This document shows, piece by piece, positions 25,093 through 33,675 of a stretch of 64,000 bases of DNA. A model generated the notes under the pieces. The model had not been told where the DNA came from and searched no databases. It saw nothing but the letters and a program-made list of their open reading frames with translations. Source of the stretch: Hymenobacter negativus (GTDB lineage: Bacteria; Bacteroidota; Bacteroidia; Cytophagales; Hymenobacteraceae); contig NZ_JAGETZ010000001.1 in assembly GCF_017571495.1 (NCBI RefSeq), forward strand, positions 434,001 to 498,000, given 5' to 3'. Within the stretch, counting starts at the first letter, position 1; every line of letters starts with the position of its first letter. A program made the translations under genes and the position numbers.

Positions 25093-27966
25093 ATGCATAC
25101 ACCTTTATTTTCGCGACAGCGCATGGCACTGAGCTGGTCGTTGGTGCTGGCAGCGCTGCTCGGAAGCAGCCTGCAGGCAGAGGCCCAGGTAGACCAATAC
25201 ACCTTTGCTCCCTCCACGGGCACCTACACGAGCATTGCCACCGCAGCCGGGGCCACCAATGTGCCCACTGTGCAGGCCGATTCCGGCATTTCGCCGGCCT
25301 TGCCCCTGGGTTTCAGCTTCGTGTTCGATGGCGTTACCTATACCCAGGTTAAGGCTTCTTCGAACGGCTTCCTTTCGTTCAATACCGGAGCCGTGACCCA
25401 GACGACGAATAACCTGAACACGGTGGCCGCGGCAAGCCGTCCGCTGGTGGCCCCGCTCTGGGACGACCTTGATGGCCGGGCAACGGTTGGCGGCGTAACC
25501 AATAGCAGCCGGGCCAGCTACCTCACCACGGGAGTAGCCCCGAACCGGGTATTCACGTTTGAATGGAAGGACTGGGAGTGGAACTGGAATTCGACAACGC
25601 CCGTCGTTTCGTTTCAGGCCAAGCTCTACGAAGGCACCAACGTGGTTCAGTTCGTTTACGCGCCGGGTACGGGTAGCGTAGTTAGCGGTTCGGCCTCGGT
25701 GGGCTTGTCGGGAGTGGCCGTGGGCGAGTTCCTGTCGCTCAGCAGCCTGGGCACTGCCCCAACCGTGAGTTCAACCACCGAAACCACCAACATTGCCACG
25801 CAACCGGCCGCGGGCCAAACCTATACGTTCACCCCGCCGGTGCCGGCTCTGTGCCCGACCCCGCGCCAGTTGGCCGTTACGGGGGTAACCAATACCACGG
25901 CCAGCGTGTCGTATTCGGTCTCCAATACCACGCCCGGCCCGTTTACTATCCTCTACGGGCCTACCGGCTTTAATCCGGCTGCGCTTCCCTCCTCTACCAA
26001 TGTTTATTCTTCGACAACCGCCACGAGCCTGACCCCCACGCTGACGGGCCTGACGGCCAATACCACCTATCAGTTCTACGTGATTCAGAACTGCGGCGGC
26101 TCCAATGGAACCAGCAGCATTTCGAACGCGGGCACGTTTACAACGAATCCGAACCCGGCCGCAAACGACAACTGCGCCCAAGCCATTGCCCTCACCATTG
26201 CCTCCTCCTGCACCACCCCAGTGAGCGGCACCGTGGTGGGCGCTACCCAAACCCTGGCTCCGTCGACGGGCTGCGGGGGCACGGTGGCCCGCGACGTGTG
26301 GTATTCCTTCGTGGCCGGGGCTACGTCGGTGCAGCTTGCCACGGGCGCCCAGTTCACCGGCTACTACGACGTGCGCTCAGGGAGCTGCACTACTTCTACC
26401 AGTGTGGCCTGCGGCCTGCTTGGCACAACTACGACGCCCACGCAGGCAATTGTGCCCGGCTTGGCCGCTGGTCAGACTTATTTCCTGCGGATTTACTCTT
26501 CGGCCACGACCGCACCAGCCATAACAGCCAGCGGATTCACCGTGTGCCTGACGCCCGCCCCGACCGCCCCGGCGAACGACGACTGCGCGGGAGCCCTCAA
26601 CATCCCGATTCAGTACGGCACCTGCGTGGGCCAGACTTCCGCCGATAACACGGCTGCCACGAACTCCACGGGCGCCCCCGCGCCGACCTGTGCCAATTAC
26701 CAAGGCAAAGACCTCTGGTTTACCGTAACCGTACCAGCCAGCGGCCAGGTCACCGTGCAAACTGTGACGCCTACTGCCGGGAGCCCTATCACCGACACGG
26801 GGATGAGCATTTACTCCGGTACTTGCAGCGCCCTCACCGAAGTGGAGTGTGACGATGATGACAGCCCCACTGGCAACTTCTCGCTCATTACGCTTACCGG
26901 GCGTACGCCGGGCGAAGTGCTCTACGTGCGGGTATGGGAATACGGCGGCGGCACAACCGGCCTGATTGCCGTGTGCGCTACCTCGCCCTCGAACTGTGGC
27001 GTGCCCACCGGCCCAGCTGTGAGCAACCTAACAAATACCACGGCTACCCTTAGCTGGGTGGCCCCGTCTAACGGCCTGCCAGCTGGTGGCTCCTACGAGC
27101 TGGAATATGGCCCGCAAGGCTTTACCCAAGGTACAGGCACGGTGGTAACTGGCCTGACGGCTACGACCTATGCTCTGAGCAACCTGGCGGCCAACTTTGC
27201 CTACTGCTTTTATGTGCGGACCAATTGCGGTACCGCCAATGGCAGCAGCACCTGGGTTGGCCCCACTTGCTTCAACACTCCGCTCACGGCCCCTGCCAAC
27301 GACGACCCCTGCGGGGCCACGACGCTGGGCGGGACGGTGCTGGCGGCATCCAATGTAGGCGCTACCACCACCGTGCAAGCCACGCTTCCAAACCCCGTTT
27401 GCTCGACGGCCAGCCAGCCCAAGGACGTGTGGTTTGCATTCACGCCCACTGGCACCACGGCCACGCTCACGCTCACCGGTTCTGCGGCCGGCACGGTGCG
27501 GGTGTACGCTAGCCCCAGCTGCTCTGCGGGTCCCTTTACGCTCATGTCCTGCGCTTCATCGGGGGCCAACAACACTGCCCTAACGACACCGGTGAGCGTG
27601 ACCGGCCTGACGGCGGGCCAGCGCTACTACGTGGCCGTGAGTGGCTACGGCAGCTCCGACACACAAGGTTCCTTCACCATCACCGGCGCTGGCCTGGTTA
27701 CGGCAACCCGCGTACAGGCCGATACCGATGCCCTGCTGGTATACCCCAACCCCAGCAACACCGGCCAGCTCACCCTCAAGCTGAGTGGCCTGAGCGGCGC
27801 GGGCCAAGCGACCCTGCTCAATTCCCTGGGCCAGGTCGTGCTGACTAAAAACCTGACCGCTGCCGCCGAGCAGACCCTGAACACCCGCAACCTGGCCGCC
27901 GGCCTTTACACCTTGCGCGTAGAAGCTGGCTCGCAGGTTCTGACCCGCAAAGTCGTGCTCGAATAA
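25093..27966 (+). CDS. Secreted fibronectin type III protein with T9SS type A sorting domain
   Basis: I chose ATG 25093 (MHTPLFSRQRM) over the upstream TTG 24937, because it gives a proper signal peptide ending near AEAQ. The 957-residue mature part has an N-terminal beta domain (YTFAPSTGTY to SVGLSGVAVGEF), a fibronectin-III-like domain (PRQLAVTGVTNTTASVSYSV), two repeats opening with ANDDCA/ANDNCA that resemble a T9SS-associated beta-sandwich, a second fibronectin-III-like domain (AVSNLTNTTATLSWV), a third ANDD repeat and the C-terminal sorting domain (LLVYPNPSNTGQLTLKL to LTRKVVLE). It would be secreted and surface-anchored. No enzyme activity is evident. A 68-base palindromic terminator follows 3 bp after the stop. 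Confidence 0.88.
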   Translation: MHTPLFSRQRMALSWSLVLAALLGSSLQAEAQVDQYTFAPSTGTYTSIATAAGATNVPTVQADSGISPALPLGFSFVFDGVTYTQVKASSNGFLSFNTGAVTQTTNNLNTVAAASRPLVAPLWDDLDGRATVGGVTNSSRASYLTTGVAPNRVFTFEWKDWEWNWNSTTPVVSFQAKLYEGTNVVQFVYAPGTGSVVSGSASVGLSGVAVGEFLSLSSLGTAPTVSSTTETTNIATQPAAGQTYTFTPPVPALCPTPRQLAVTGVTNTTASVSYSVSNTTPGPFTILYGPTGFNPAALPSSTNVYSSTTATSLTPTLTGLTANTTYQFYVIQNCGGSNGTSSISNAGTFTTNPNPAANDNCAQAIALTIASSCTTPVSGTVVGATQTLAPSTGCGGTVARDVWYSFVAGATSVQLATGAQFTGYYDVRSGSCTTSTSVACGLLGTTTTPTQAIVPGLAAGQTYFLRIYSSATTAPAITASGFTVCLTPAPTAPANDDCAGALNIPIQYGTCVGQTSADNTAATNSTGAPAPTCANYQGKDLWFTVTVPASGQVTVQTVTPTAGSPITDTGMSIYSGTCSALTEVECDDDDSPTGNFSLITLTGRTPGEVLYVRVWEYGGGTTGLIAVCATSPSNCGVPTGPAVSNLTNTTATLSWVAPSNGLPAGGSYELEYGPQGFTQGTGTVVTGLTATTYALSNLAANFAYCFYVRTNCGTANGSSTWVGPTCFNTPLTAPANDDPCGATTLGGTVLAASNVGATTTVQATLPNPVCSTASQPKDVWFAFTPTGTTATLTLTGSAAGTVRVYASPSCSAGPFTLMSCASSGANNTALTTPVSVTGLTAGQRYYVAVSGYGSSDTQGSFTITGAGLVTATRVQADTDALLVYPNPSNTGQLTLKLSGLSGAGQATLLNSLGQVVLTKNLTAAAEQTLNTRNLAAGLYTLRVEAGSQVLTRKVVLE

Positions 27967-27969
27967 CCC

Positions 27970-28037
27970 GGCTTTGCCGTAACATAAAAAAGGCCCGAAC
28001 CATCTGGTTCGGGCCTTTTTTATGTTACGGCAAAGCC
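27970..28037. terminator. Perfect 68-nt palindrome, bidirectional terminator
   Basis: Two perfect 33-base arms (27970-28002 and 28005-28037) with a 2-base loop TC. The core (GGCCCGAACCA/TGGTTCGGGCC) flanked by A6 and T6 runs is a typical rho-independent terminator in both directions; the extra 16-bp extensions on each side (GGCTTTGCCGTAACAT type) make the inverted repeat unusually long. It lies 3 bp after the fibronectin protein stop. Confidence 0.9.
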
Positions 28038-28074
28038 TATCAGCACCCGTCCCCTAACGTACCTCTGAAAAAGA

Positions 28075-28109
28075 AAAAGCCTCGTTTCCAATTTGGAAAC
28101 GAGGCTTTT
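28075..28109 (-). terminator. Terminator of tRNA-Ser
   Basis: Inverted repeat with perfect 17-bp arms (28075-28091 and 28093-28109), one-base loop, with A/T-rich ends giving a U-run on the minus strand. It lies 3 bp after the 3' end of the tRNA gene at 28112. Confidence 0.8.
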
Positions 28110-28111
28110 AG

Positions 28112-28199
28112 CTGAGAGGATGGGATTCGAACCCACGATAACCTTTTGGGCTATACACACTTTCCAGGCGTGCTCCTTCGACCACTCGGACACCTCTCA
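28112..28199 (-). tRNA. tRNA-Ser (anticodon GGA)
   Basis: An 88-nt sequence on the minus strand with a 7-bp acceptor stem (TGAGAGG at the 5' end, CCTCTCA at the 3' end), long variable arm, and T-arm GGGTTCGAATCCC. The anticodon is GGA at 28163-28165 (TCC on the plus strand), decoding UCU/UCC. The variable loop is of serine type. The terminal CCA is not encoded. Confidence 0.92.
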
Positions 28200-28232
28200 A
28201 GGTTGGCGGTTCGTGCTGCAAAGATAGCGGGA

Positions 28233-28315
28233 AGTTGTCAGTTGTTGGTTGTCAGTTAGCAGTTTTATCCACGGCAACCCAACTGACAGCTGCCAGCCAA
28301 CAACTGGCAACTAAA
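28233..28315. repeat. Imperfect inverted repeat of the GTTGTCAGTTGTTGG type
   Basis: The block 28233-28262 (AGTTGTCAGTTGTTGG...) is imperfectly complementary to 28285-28313 (CAGCCAACAACTGGCAACT). It lies between tRNA-Ser and the asparaginase stop codon. It resembles short intergenic mosaic repeats common in Bacteroidota genomes and would also serve as terminator for the asparaginase gene. Confidence 0.65.
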
Positions 28316-28317
28316 AA

Positions 28318-29403
28318 TCAAAGCGTTATCTCACCGCGCAAATTCAGCGCCAGCAGCTCGCGGGTACGAGCCTCGTCCAGCCCGAGGCCGAGCACGAACA
28401 TGAGCTTGGTCACTGCCGCTTCGGTGGTGATGTCGTCGCCGCCCACCACGCCAAGGTCGGCGAAGTGGGAGCTGGTTTCGTACTTGCCCTGCACCACGCG
28501 GCCTTCCTCGCACTGGCTCACGTTGAGGAGCCACACGCCCCGCTGCCGGGCCTCGGCCAGGCAGTTGAGGAACCAGGGCGCAGTGGGCGCGTTGCCCGAG
28601 CCGTAGGTTTCGAGCACGCAGCCGCGCAGGCCCGCAATGCTCAGAATGGCCCGCACCACATCCGGCGTGATGCCCGGAAACAGCCGTAGCACGGCCACGC
28701 CCACTTCCAGCTGCGTGTGCACCTTAATGCGGGCCGCCGGCAGCAGGCGAATGCTTTTGTCGTCGAATTCCAGGTTGATGCCCGCGCGGGCCAGCGGCGG
28801 ATAATTCTCGCTTTTGAAGGCCGCAAATTGCTGGCTTTCCACCTTTTTGGCGCGGTTACCGCGAATCAGAACGTCGTTGAAAAACACGCACACCTCGGGC
28901 ACCCGCACGGTGTGGGAGCGTGGGTAGCGCGCCGCCGCAATTTCCAGAGCCGTCACCAGGTTGCGCTGGGCATCGGAGCGGCTGGCCCCTACCGGCACCT
29001 GCGCACCCGTGAATACCACCGGCTTGCCCAGATGCTCGAGCACATAGCTCAGGGCGGCGGCCGAGTAGGCCATGGTGTCGGTACCGTGCAGCACCACGAA
29101 GCCATCGAAATCGGCATAGTGCCGGCCAATAAGCTGGGCCCAGAACAGCCAGTCGGCCGGCGTCACGTTGCTGCTGTCGATGGGCGCGGGCAGGCTCACC
29201 AGCTCGATGCGGAAAGGCAGGCGGGCCAGGTCCGGCATTTTCTGGTCGAGCTGACCAAACTGCATGGGCACCAGCCCGCCGCTGCTGTTCTGGGCCATGC
29301 CCACCGTGCCGCCGGTGTAAATGATGAGCAGGCGGGGAGCGGTGTGGTCGGCGGCATCGGCGCGGGTGGGCAGCGGCAGCAGCGGCAGGTTGAGGTCGGG
29401 CAT
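28318..29403 (-). CDS. Type I L-asparaginase
   Basis: A 361-residue cytoplasmic enzyme. I chose the ATG at 29403 (MPDLNLPLL); the open frame to 29478 would be an unlikely N-terminal tail. The two threonine motifs are intact: LIIYTGGTVGM near residue 27-37 and VLHGTDTMAYSAAALSY, with FTGAQVPVGASRSDAQRN downstream. It hydrolyses asparagine to aspartate and ammonia. The protein family is close to plant/bacterial cytosolic asparaginase I (AnsA). It is divergent from malate:quinone oxidoreductase, with a clear promoter at 29446-29475. Confidence 0.88.
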   Translation of the reverse strand: MPDLNLPLLPLPTRADAADHTAPRLLIIYTGGTVGMAQNSSGGLVPMQFGQLDQKMPDLARLPFRIELVSLPAPIDSSNVTPADWLFWAQLIGRHYADFDGFVVLHGTDTMAYSAAALSYVLEHLGKPVVFTGAQVPVGASRSDAQRNLVTALEIAAARYPRSHTVRVPEVCVFFNDVLIRGNRAKKVESQQFAAFKSENYPPLARAGINLEFDDKSIRLLPAARIKVHTQLEVGVAVLRLFPGITPDVVRAILSIAGLRGCVLETYGSGNAPTAPWFLNCLAEARQRGVWLLNVSQCEEGRVVQGKYETSSHFADLGVVGGDDITTEAAVTKLMFVLGLGLDEARTRELLALNLRGEITL

Positions 29404-29445
29404 GAGGCGAAGGCAGGCGGGGCGCGGGGTGGCGGTTCGGGGACG

Positions 29446-29475
29446 CGAAGGTAGGCCGATTGGTTTTTTCCCCAA
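29446..29475 (-). promoter_or_regulatory. Putative asparaginase promoter
   Basis: On the minus strand: TTG at 29473-29475, a 19-base spacer, then TACCTTCG at 29446-29453, one mismatch from the Bacteroidetes -7 box TAnnTTTG. It lies 43 bp before the ATG at 29403. Confidence 0.55.
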
Positions 29476-29533
29476 CAAACAGCCTCCTTTGCCTGTCTGC
29501 CGTATTGCTTTGCGGCTTACTTATCTTATTTGC

Positions 29534-31039
29534 ATGAATCCAACCGCCTCTCCCTCCCCCGAAGAATCTGTTTCCGACGTGCTGCTCATCGGGGCGGGCA
29601 TCATGAGCGCCACCCTTGGCGTGCTGCTTAAAACCCTGGACCCCAGCCTCATCATCAGCGGGTACGAGCGGCTCGACGCCGTGGCCGCCGAAAGCTCCGA
29701 CGCCTGGAACAACGCCGGCACCGGCCACTCGGCCTTCTGCGAGCTGAACTACACCCCCGAACGCCCCGATGGCTCCATCGACATCAGCAAGGCCGATAAA
29801 ATTGCCGAGCAGTTCGAGCTCAGCAAGCAGTTCTGGGCCTCGCTGGTGCAAGCCGGCCAGCTGCCCAACCCCGATTTCATCCACAGCATTCCGCACATGA
29901 GCTTTGTGTGGGGCGAGGCCAACGTGGAATACCTGCGCAAGCGCCACGCCGCGCTGCTGCACTCGCCGCTGTTTCAGGGCATGGAATTCAGCACCGACCC
30001 CGGGCAGATTTCCGAGTGGATTCCGCTGGTGATGGACGGGCGCGACCCCAGCCAGCCGGTGGCCGCCACGCGCATGGCCGTGGGTACCGACGTCAACTTC
30101 GGCGCCCTCACCCGCTCGCTGTCCAACTATTTGAAAGACCAACCGGGCGTCGACTTCCACCTGGGCCACGAGGTGGAAAAAATTAAGCGCGAGCCCGACG
30201 GTACCTGGCGCCTCAAGATTCGCAACCTGGCCACCGATGAAAAAGTGATTGCCCGGGCGCGCTTCGTGTTCATCGGGGCTGGTGGCGGCTCGCTGCCGCT
30301 GCTCGAAAAATCGGGCATTCCGGAGGCCAATGGCTTTGGCGGCTTCCCGGTGAGCGGGCAGTGGCTGAAGTGCCAGAACCCCGAAATCATTGCCCGGCAC
30401 GAGGCCAAGGTATACGGCAAGCCCGCCGTGGGCTCCCCGCCCATGTCGATGCCTCACCTCGACACCCGCCAGATAAATGGCCGCAAGGAGCTGCTGTTCG
30501 GGCCCTATGCGGGCTTCAGCACCAAGTTTTTGAAGAAGGGCTCTTACACCGATTTGTTCCGTTCCATCGAACTGGGCAACATCCGGCCGCTGCTTTACGC
30601 CGGCGCCCGCAACCTGGGCCTCACCAAATACCTCATCGGCCAGGTACTCCAGACGCCGGCCGAGCGCACCGCCGCCCTGCGCGAATATTATCCCGAAGCC
30701 AACCCCGACGACTGGCAGCTCGAAGTGGCTGGCCAGCGCGTGCAGGTTATCAAGAAAGACAAAAAGCAAGGCGGCGTGCTCGAATTCGGCACCGAAATGG
30801 TGACCTCGGCCGACGGCTCCATTGCCGCGCTGCTGGGCGCTTCGCCAGGAGCCAGCACGGCCGTGGCCATCATGCTCGATTTGGTACAGAAATGCTTCCC
30901 GGAGCGGGCCGCCTCGCCTGAATGGCAGGGCCATTTCCGGCGACTGGTGCCCTCATTCGGCCAAAAGCTGGCCGATAACCCGGCCCTGGCCGCAGCCGTG
31001 CGCGAGCACAGCCGCGGGGTGTTGCAGTTGGAGGCCTAG
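29534..31039 (+). CDS. mqo: Malate:quinone oxidoreductase
   Basis: A 501-residue peripheral membrane flavoenzyme that oxidises malate to oxaloacetate and passes electrons to the quinone pool, replacing or adding to NAD-dependent malate dehydrogenase. The FAD-binding GxGxxS-type motif is DVLLIGAGIMSATLG near residues 15-29, and long Mqo-conserved segments are seen: SDAWNNAGTGHSAFCELNYT, FGGFPVSGQWLKC and a C-terminal ADGSIAALLGASPGAS. The ATG at 29534 is the only one giving the normal length; the frame extends upstream to 29321 but overlaps the asparaginase. An inverted repeat lies 50 bp after the stop. Confidence 0.93.
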   Translation: MNPTASPSPEESVSDVLLIGAGIMSATLGVLLKTLDPSLIISGYERLDAVAAESSDAWNNAGTGHSAFCELNYTPERPDGSIDISKADKIAEQFELSKQFWASLVQAGQLPNPDFIHSIPHMSFVWGEANVEYLRKRHAALLHSPLFQGMEFSTDPGQISEWIPLVMDGRDPSQPVAATRMAVGTDVNFGALTRSLSNYLKDQPGVDFHLGHEVEKIKREPDGTWRLKIRNLATDEKVIARARFVFIGAGGGSLPLLEKSGIPEANGFGGFPVSGQWLKCQNPEIIARHEAKVYGKPAVGSPPMSMPHLDTRQINGRKELLFGPYAGFSTKFLKKGSYTDLFRSIELGNIRPLLYAGARNLGLTKYLIGQVLQTPAERTAALREYYPEANPDDWQLEVAGQRVQVIKKDKKQGGVLEFGTEMVTSADGSIAALLGASPGASTAVAIMLDLVQKCFPERAASPEWQGHFRRLVPSFGQKLADNPALAAAVREHSRGVLQLEA

Positions 31040-31086
31040 CGTTTTTAGAACGTCATGCAGAGCGGAGCATCTCGCGTGCGCCGGTC

Positions 31087-31171
31087 TGTCATCCTGAGCT
31101 TGCGAAGGACCTTATCACTATGGAGCGAATCGTTATAACGTGACAAGGTCCTTCGCAAGCTCAGGATGACA
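31087..31171. repeat. 85-bp inverted repeat (arms of 32 bp, one mismatch)
   Basis: Left arm 31087-31118 and right arm 31140-31171 are complementary except for one base (TGTCATCCTGAGC...CTTATCAC against GTGACAAGG...GCTCAGGATGACA); the loop is 21 bases. Flanking text GTCATGCAGAGCGGAGCATC also occurs in degraded form elsewhere in the window (about 11990 and 32850). It is probably one member of a dispersed repeat family. Confidence 0.85.
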
Positions 31172-31210
31172 GATAGCTCTCAGCACGACATCCTGTGCAG
31201 GAGAGGTGCT

Positions 31211-31238
31211 TTTGAGCCCAGTTCAGCCCCTATCTTGC
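31211..31238 (+). promoter_or_regulatory. Putative promoter of the GNAT gene
   Basis: TTTG at 31211-31214, 16-base spacer, then TATCTTGC at 31231-31238 (one mismatch from TAnnTTTG). It lies 43 bp before the ATG at 31282. Confidence 0.45.
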
Positions 31239-31281
31239 GGGCTTATTGCTGACCTTATTTTTCGCCCCGGCGCCGTACTTC

Positions 31282-31833
31282 ATGATTAAACTGGAACCCT
31301 TCACCTCCGACGACTTCACCCAGCTCATGGAATGGGTTGACGACGAGCGGCTCATGAAAGAGTGGAGCGGCTCGATGTTCTCCTTCCCGCTTTCCGAGGC
31401 CGGCCTGACGTGGTATGTGGAAGGCTCAAACGACATTAACGACCCCGACGTGTTCATTTACAAAGCCGTGGATTCGAAAACGAGCGTTACGGTGGGGCAT
31501 ATTTCGTTGGGGGGCATCAGCACGCGCGACCGGGCCGGCCGCATCACCCGCGTGCTGGTGGGCAACACCACCGAGCGACGGCGCGGCATCTGCCAGGGCA
31601 TGGTAAAGGCCCTGCTCCGCATTGGATTTGAGGACCTGAAGCTGCACCGCATCAGCCTGGGCGTGTACGATTTCAACCATGCAGCCATCAACTGTTACCT
31701 CAAATGCGGTTTCCAGGAGGAAGGCCGGCTGCGTGATGTAGTGCGCCACGGCGACGACTACTGGACCCTGGTCGAAATGGGCATTCTGGAAGATGAGTGG
31801 CGGGCCCTGCACCCACCCCACAAACCAGCGTAG
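31282..31833 (+). CDS. GNAT family N-acetyltransferase (RimJ/RimL type)
   Basis: A 183-residue protein. ATG 31282 (MIKLEPFTSDD) is preferred to the upstream frame beginning at 31246. GNAT motif A is represented by RAGRITRVLVGNTTERRRGICQG, the acetyl-CoA pyrophosphate loop (RRRGIC), and motif B by LGVYDFNHAAINCYLKCGFQEEG. It would transfer an acetyl group from acetyl-CoA to an amine. The substrate is unknown. It is monocistronic, with an inverted repeat before it. Confidence 0.82.
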   Translation: MIKLEPFTSDDFTQLMEWVDDERLMKEWSGSMFSFPLSEAGLTWYVEGSNDINDPDVFIYKAVDSKTSVTVGHISLGGISTRDRAGRITRVLVGNTTERRRGICQGMVKALLRIGFEDLKLHRISLGVYDFNHAAINCYLKCGFQEEGRLRDVVRHGDDYWTLVEMGILEDEWRALHPPHKPA

Positions 31834-31876
31834 TATAGTCAGGGTGGAATTCAGAAAAAGGGGCAAACCAATGCAA

Positions 31877-32746
31877 TCAATCCAGAAACTGCGTGCCCGT
31901 CAGTTGCTCGCTCAGCTCCCAAAGGCGGCGGGCATTTTCCGGCGTGTTGAAACGGTGCTTCACGGGTTCAGCCCTTTTCTTGTCGAAATAGCCGCCGCTG
32001 GTGCTGGCTACCTCAGGCGCCGAAGCCAGGAAAATGCTGGTTTCGGCGCCTTTCTCCGCTGAAATCATGAACGGGCGGCCCAGCTGAGCAACCAGGCCCA
32101 TGACCCCACCCACCCCGCTGCCAAAGCTGCTGGCCACCACACCGGGGTGCAGCACGTTAGTACTAATATTGGCAATGCCGTGGGTGCGCAGACGGCGCGC
32201 CAACTCCTGCGTGAACAGGATGTTGTAAAGCTTGGTATTGGCGTACACGCGCATGGCACCATAGCCTTGCGCTGATTGAAAATCGGCCAGATTGGGTCGG
32301 GCAATGTGGTACACTTTCGAAGCCACGTTCACAATGCGGGCTGCCGGGCTTGCTTTCAGCTTATCGAACAGCAGGCTGGTGAGCAGAAACGGGCCAAGGT
32401 GGTTGGTCGCCACCCCTAGCTCGTAGCCGTCGGGCGACAATTGACGCTCGCTCCCAAGGATGAGGCCGGCGTTATTCACCAGCACGTCGAGGCGCGGGTA
32501 GCGGGCGTTGAACTCGGCGGCGGTGCGGCGCACCTGGCCCAGGTCGGCTAGGTCGGCCAGTAGAATATCGACCTGGTCGTGGCCGGCAGCGGCTTTTATT
32601 TTCTGCTGAGTGGCGGCGGCTTTGGCGGCGCTACGGGCCAGCAACACCACGTGGGCGCCCATTTTGGCCAGTGCCATAGCCGTGATTTCGCCAATGCCAG
32701 AAGTGGCACCCGTGACGAGAACAATTTGATTTTTAAGGTCTGGCAT
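31877..32746 (-). CDS. Short-chain dehydrogenase/reductase
   Basis: A 289-residue SDR protein of the retinol-dehydrogenase-like subgroup. I chose ATG 32746 (MPDLKNQIVLV). The Rossmann motif is VLVTGATSGIGEITAMALAK (TGxxxGIG), NNAG is present, and the catalytic Ser-Tyr-Lys is seen as YANTKLYNILF (YxxxK). NADP use is suggested by Arg after the second strand (LLARSAAK). The substrate is unknown. The gene stops 44 bp after the convergent GNAT gene. Upstream lies a decayed repeat at about 32850-32935 and the divergent pncA. Confidence 0.85.
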   Translation of the reverse strand: MPDLKNQIVLVTGATSGIGEITAMALAKMGAHVVLLARSAAKAAATQQKIKAAAGHDQVDILLADLADLGQVRRTAAEFNARYPRLDVLVNNAGLILGSERQLSPDGYELGVATNHLGPFLLTSLLFDKLKASPAARIVNVASKVYHIARPNLADFQSAQGYGAMRVYANTKLYNILFTQELARRLRTHGIANISTNVLHPGVVASSFGSGVGGVMGLVAQLGRPFMISAEKGAETSIFLASAPEVASTSGGYFDKKRAEPVKHRFNTPENARRLWELSEQLTGTQFLD

Positions 32747-32955
32747 AATGATGGGGCGTTGAAATGACGCCGGTGCCTGGGTAAACGTAGCGATGATGTA
32801 AATGCTTGATTTAGCTCTTGCCCAACGTGCCGGGCAATTGCACCTGACGTCGCCTGTCATCCCGAGGCCTGGTAAAGCTGCCTGGTTGCGCCGACCTTGG
32901 GGCCACTGCGCGCCGAATGACGTTCTTTTGTGCTTAAATACCTCTTCCCCTCTCT

Positions 32956-33570
32956 ATGAAAGCGCTTCTGCTCATTGATATTCAAAACGATTTTTTGCCC
33001 GGCGGCCGTTTGGCCGTGCCCGAGGGCGACGCCATCATTAAGCTGGTAAACGACTTACAGCCACAATTTGAGCTGGTGGTAGCCACGCAGGACTGGCATC
33101 CGGCCGGTCACCAGAGCTTCGCCAGCAGCCACGCCGGTCGTACGCAGTTCGAGGAAATTGACCTGCATGGCTTGCCGCAAGTGCTCTGGCCCGACCACTG
33201 CACCCAGGCCAGCGAGGGCGCGGCCCTCGCCCCAGCCCTGCAAACTGAGCGCATCGAGGCCATTTTCCGTAAGGGCATGAACCCGGAAATCGATAGCTAC
33301 AGCGCATTTTTCGACAATGGCCACCGCAAAAGCACCGGCCTGGCCGACTACCTGCGCGGCCGGGGCGTGACCGAAGTGTACCTGGCGGGCCTCGCGGCCG
33401 ACTACTGCGTTTATTTCAGCGCCAAAGACGCGTTGGCGGAGGGCTTCGCCGCTACCATCATCGAGGATGCTACCCGCGCCATCTCGGCCGAGGGCTGGGA
33501 GAAGGCCAAGGCCGATTTGCAGCAGCAGGGTGGCCGGCTCACGCCAAGCACGGCTGTTCTGGCTCGCTGA
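32956..33570 (+). CDS. pncA: Nicotinamidase/pyrazinamidase
   Basis: A 204-residue isochorismatase-fold hydrolase. The catalytic Asp is in LLIDIQNDFLPGG (Asp8), Lys in IFRKGMNPEIDSY, and Cys in AADYCVYFSAKDA, the three residues needed to cleave nicotinamide to nicotinate and ammonia in NAD salvage. The metal site of PncA uses DxxxH-type residues (QDWHPAGHQSF). Length and order are normal. The ATG at 32956 is clear. It is monocistronic, followed by a gap with a CGAGGCACAAATACGCGCCTC-like stretch and then an unrelated membrane protein gene. Confidence 0.92.
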   Translation: MKALLLIDIQNDFLPGGRLAVPEGDAIIKLVNDLQPQFELVVATQDWHPAGHQSFASSHAGRTQFEEIDLHGLPQVLWPDHCTQASEGAALAPALQTERIEAIFRKGMNPEIDSYSAFFDNGHRKSTGLADYLRGRGVTEVYLAGLAADYCVYFSAKDALAEGFAATIIEDATRAISAEGWEKAKADLQQQGGRLTPSTAVLAR

Positions 33571-33675
33571 AATCTGGGATAGAGGCGCCTATTTGCGGCT
33601 CGTCGCCCACGCCATTCGCCCAATCCAACGTTCAATAACGAGGCACAAATACGCGCCTCTACCTTTCCCGTTTTT

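Noticed and set aside
28856..30934. Minus-strand 692-residue frame across mqo and asparaginase
   Set aside because: It covers two genes with conserved motifs in other frames and has low-complexity Gly/Ala/His composition typical of shadow frames.
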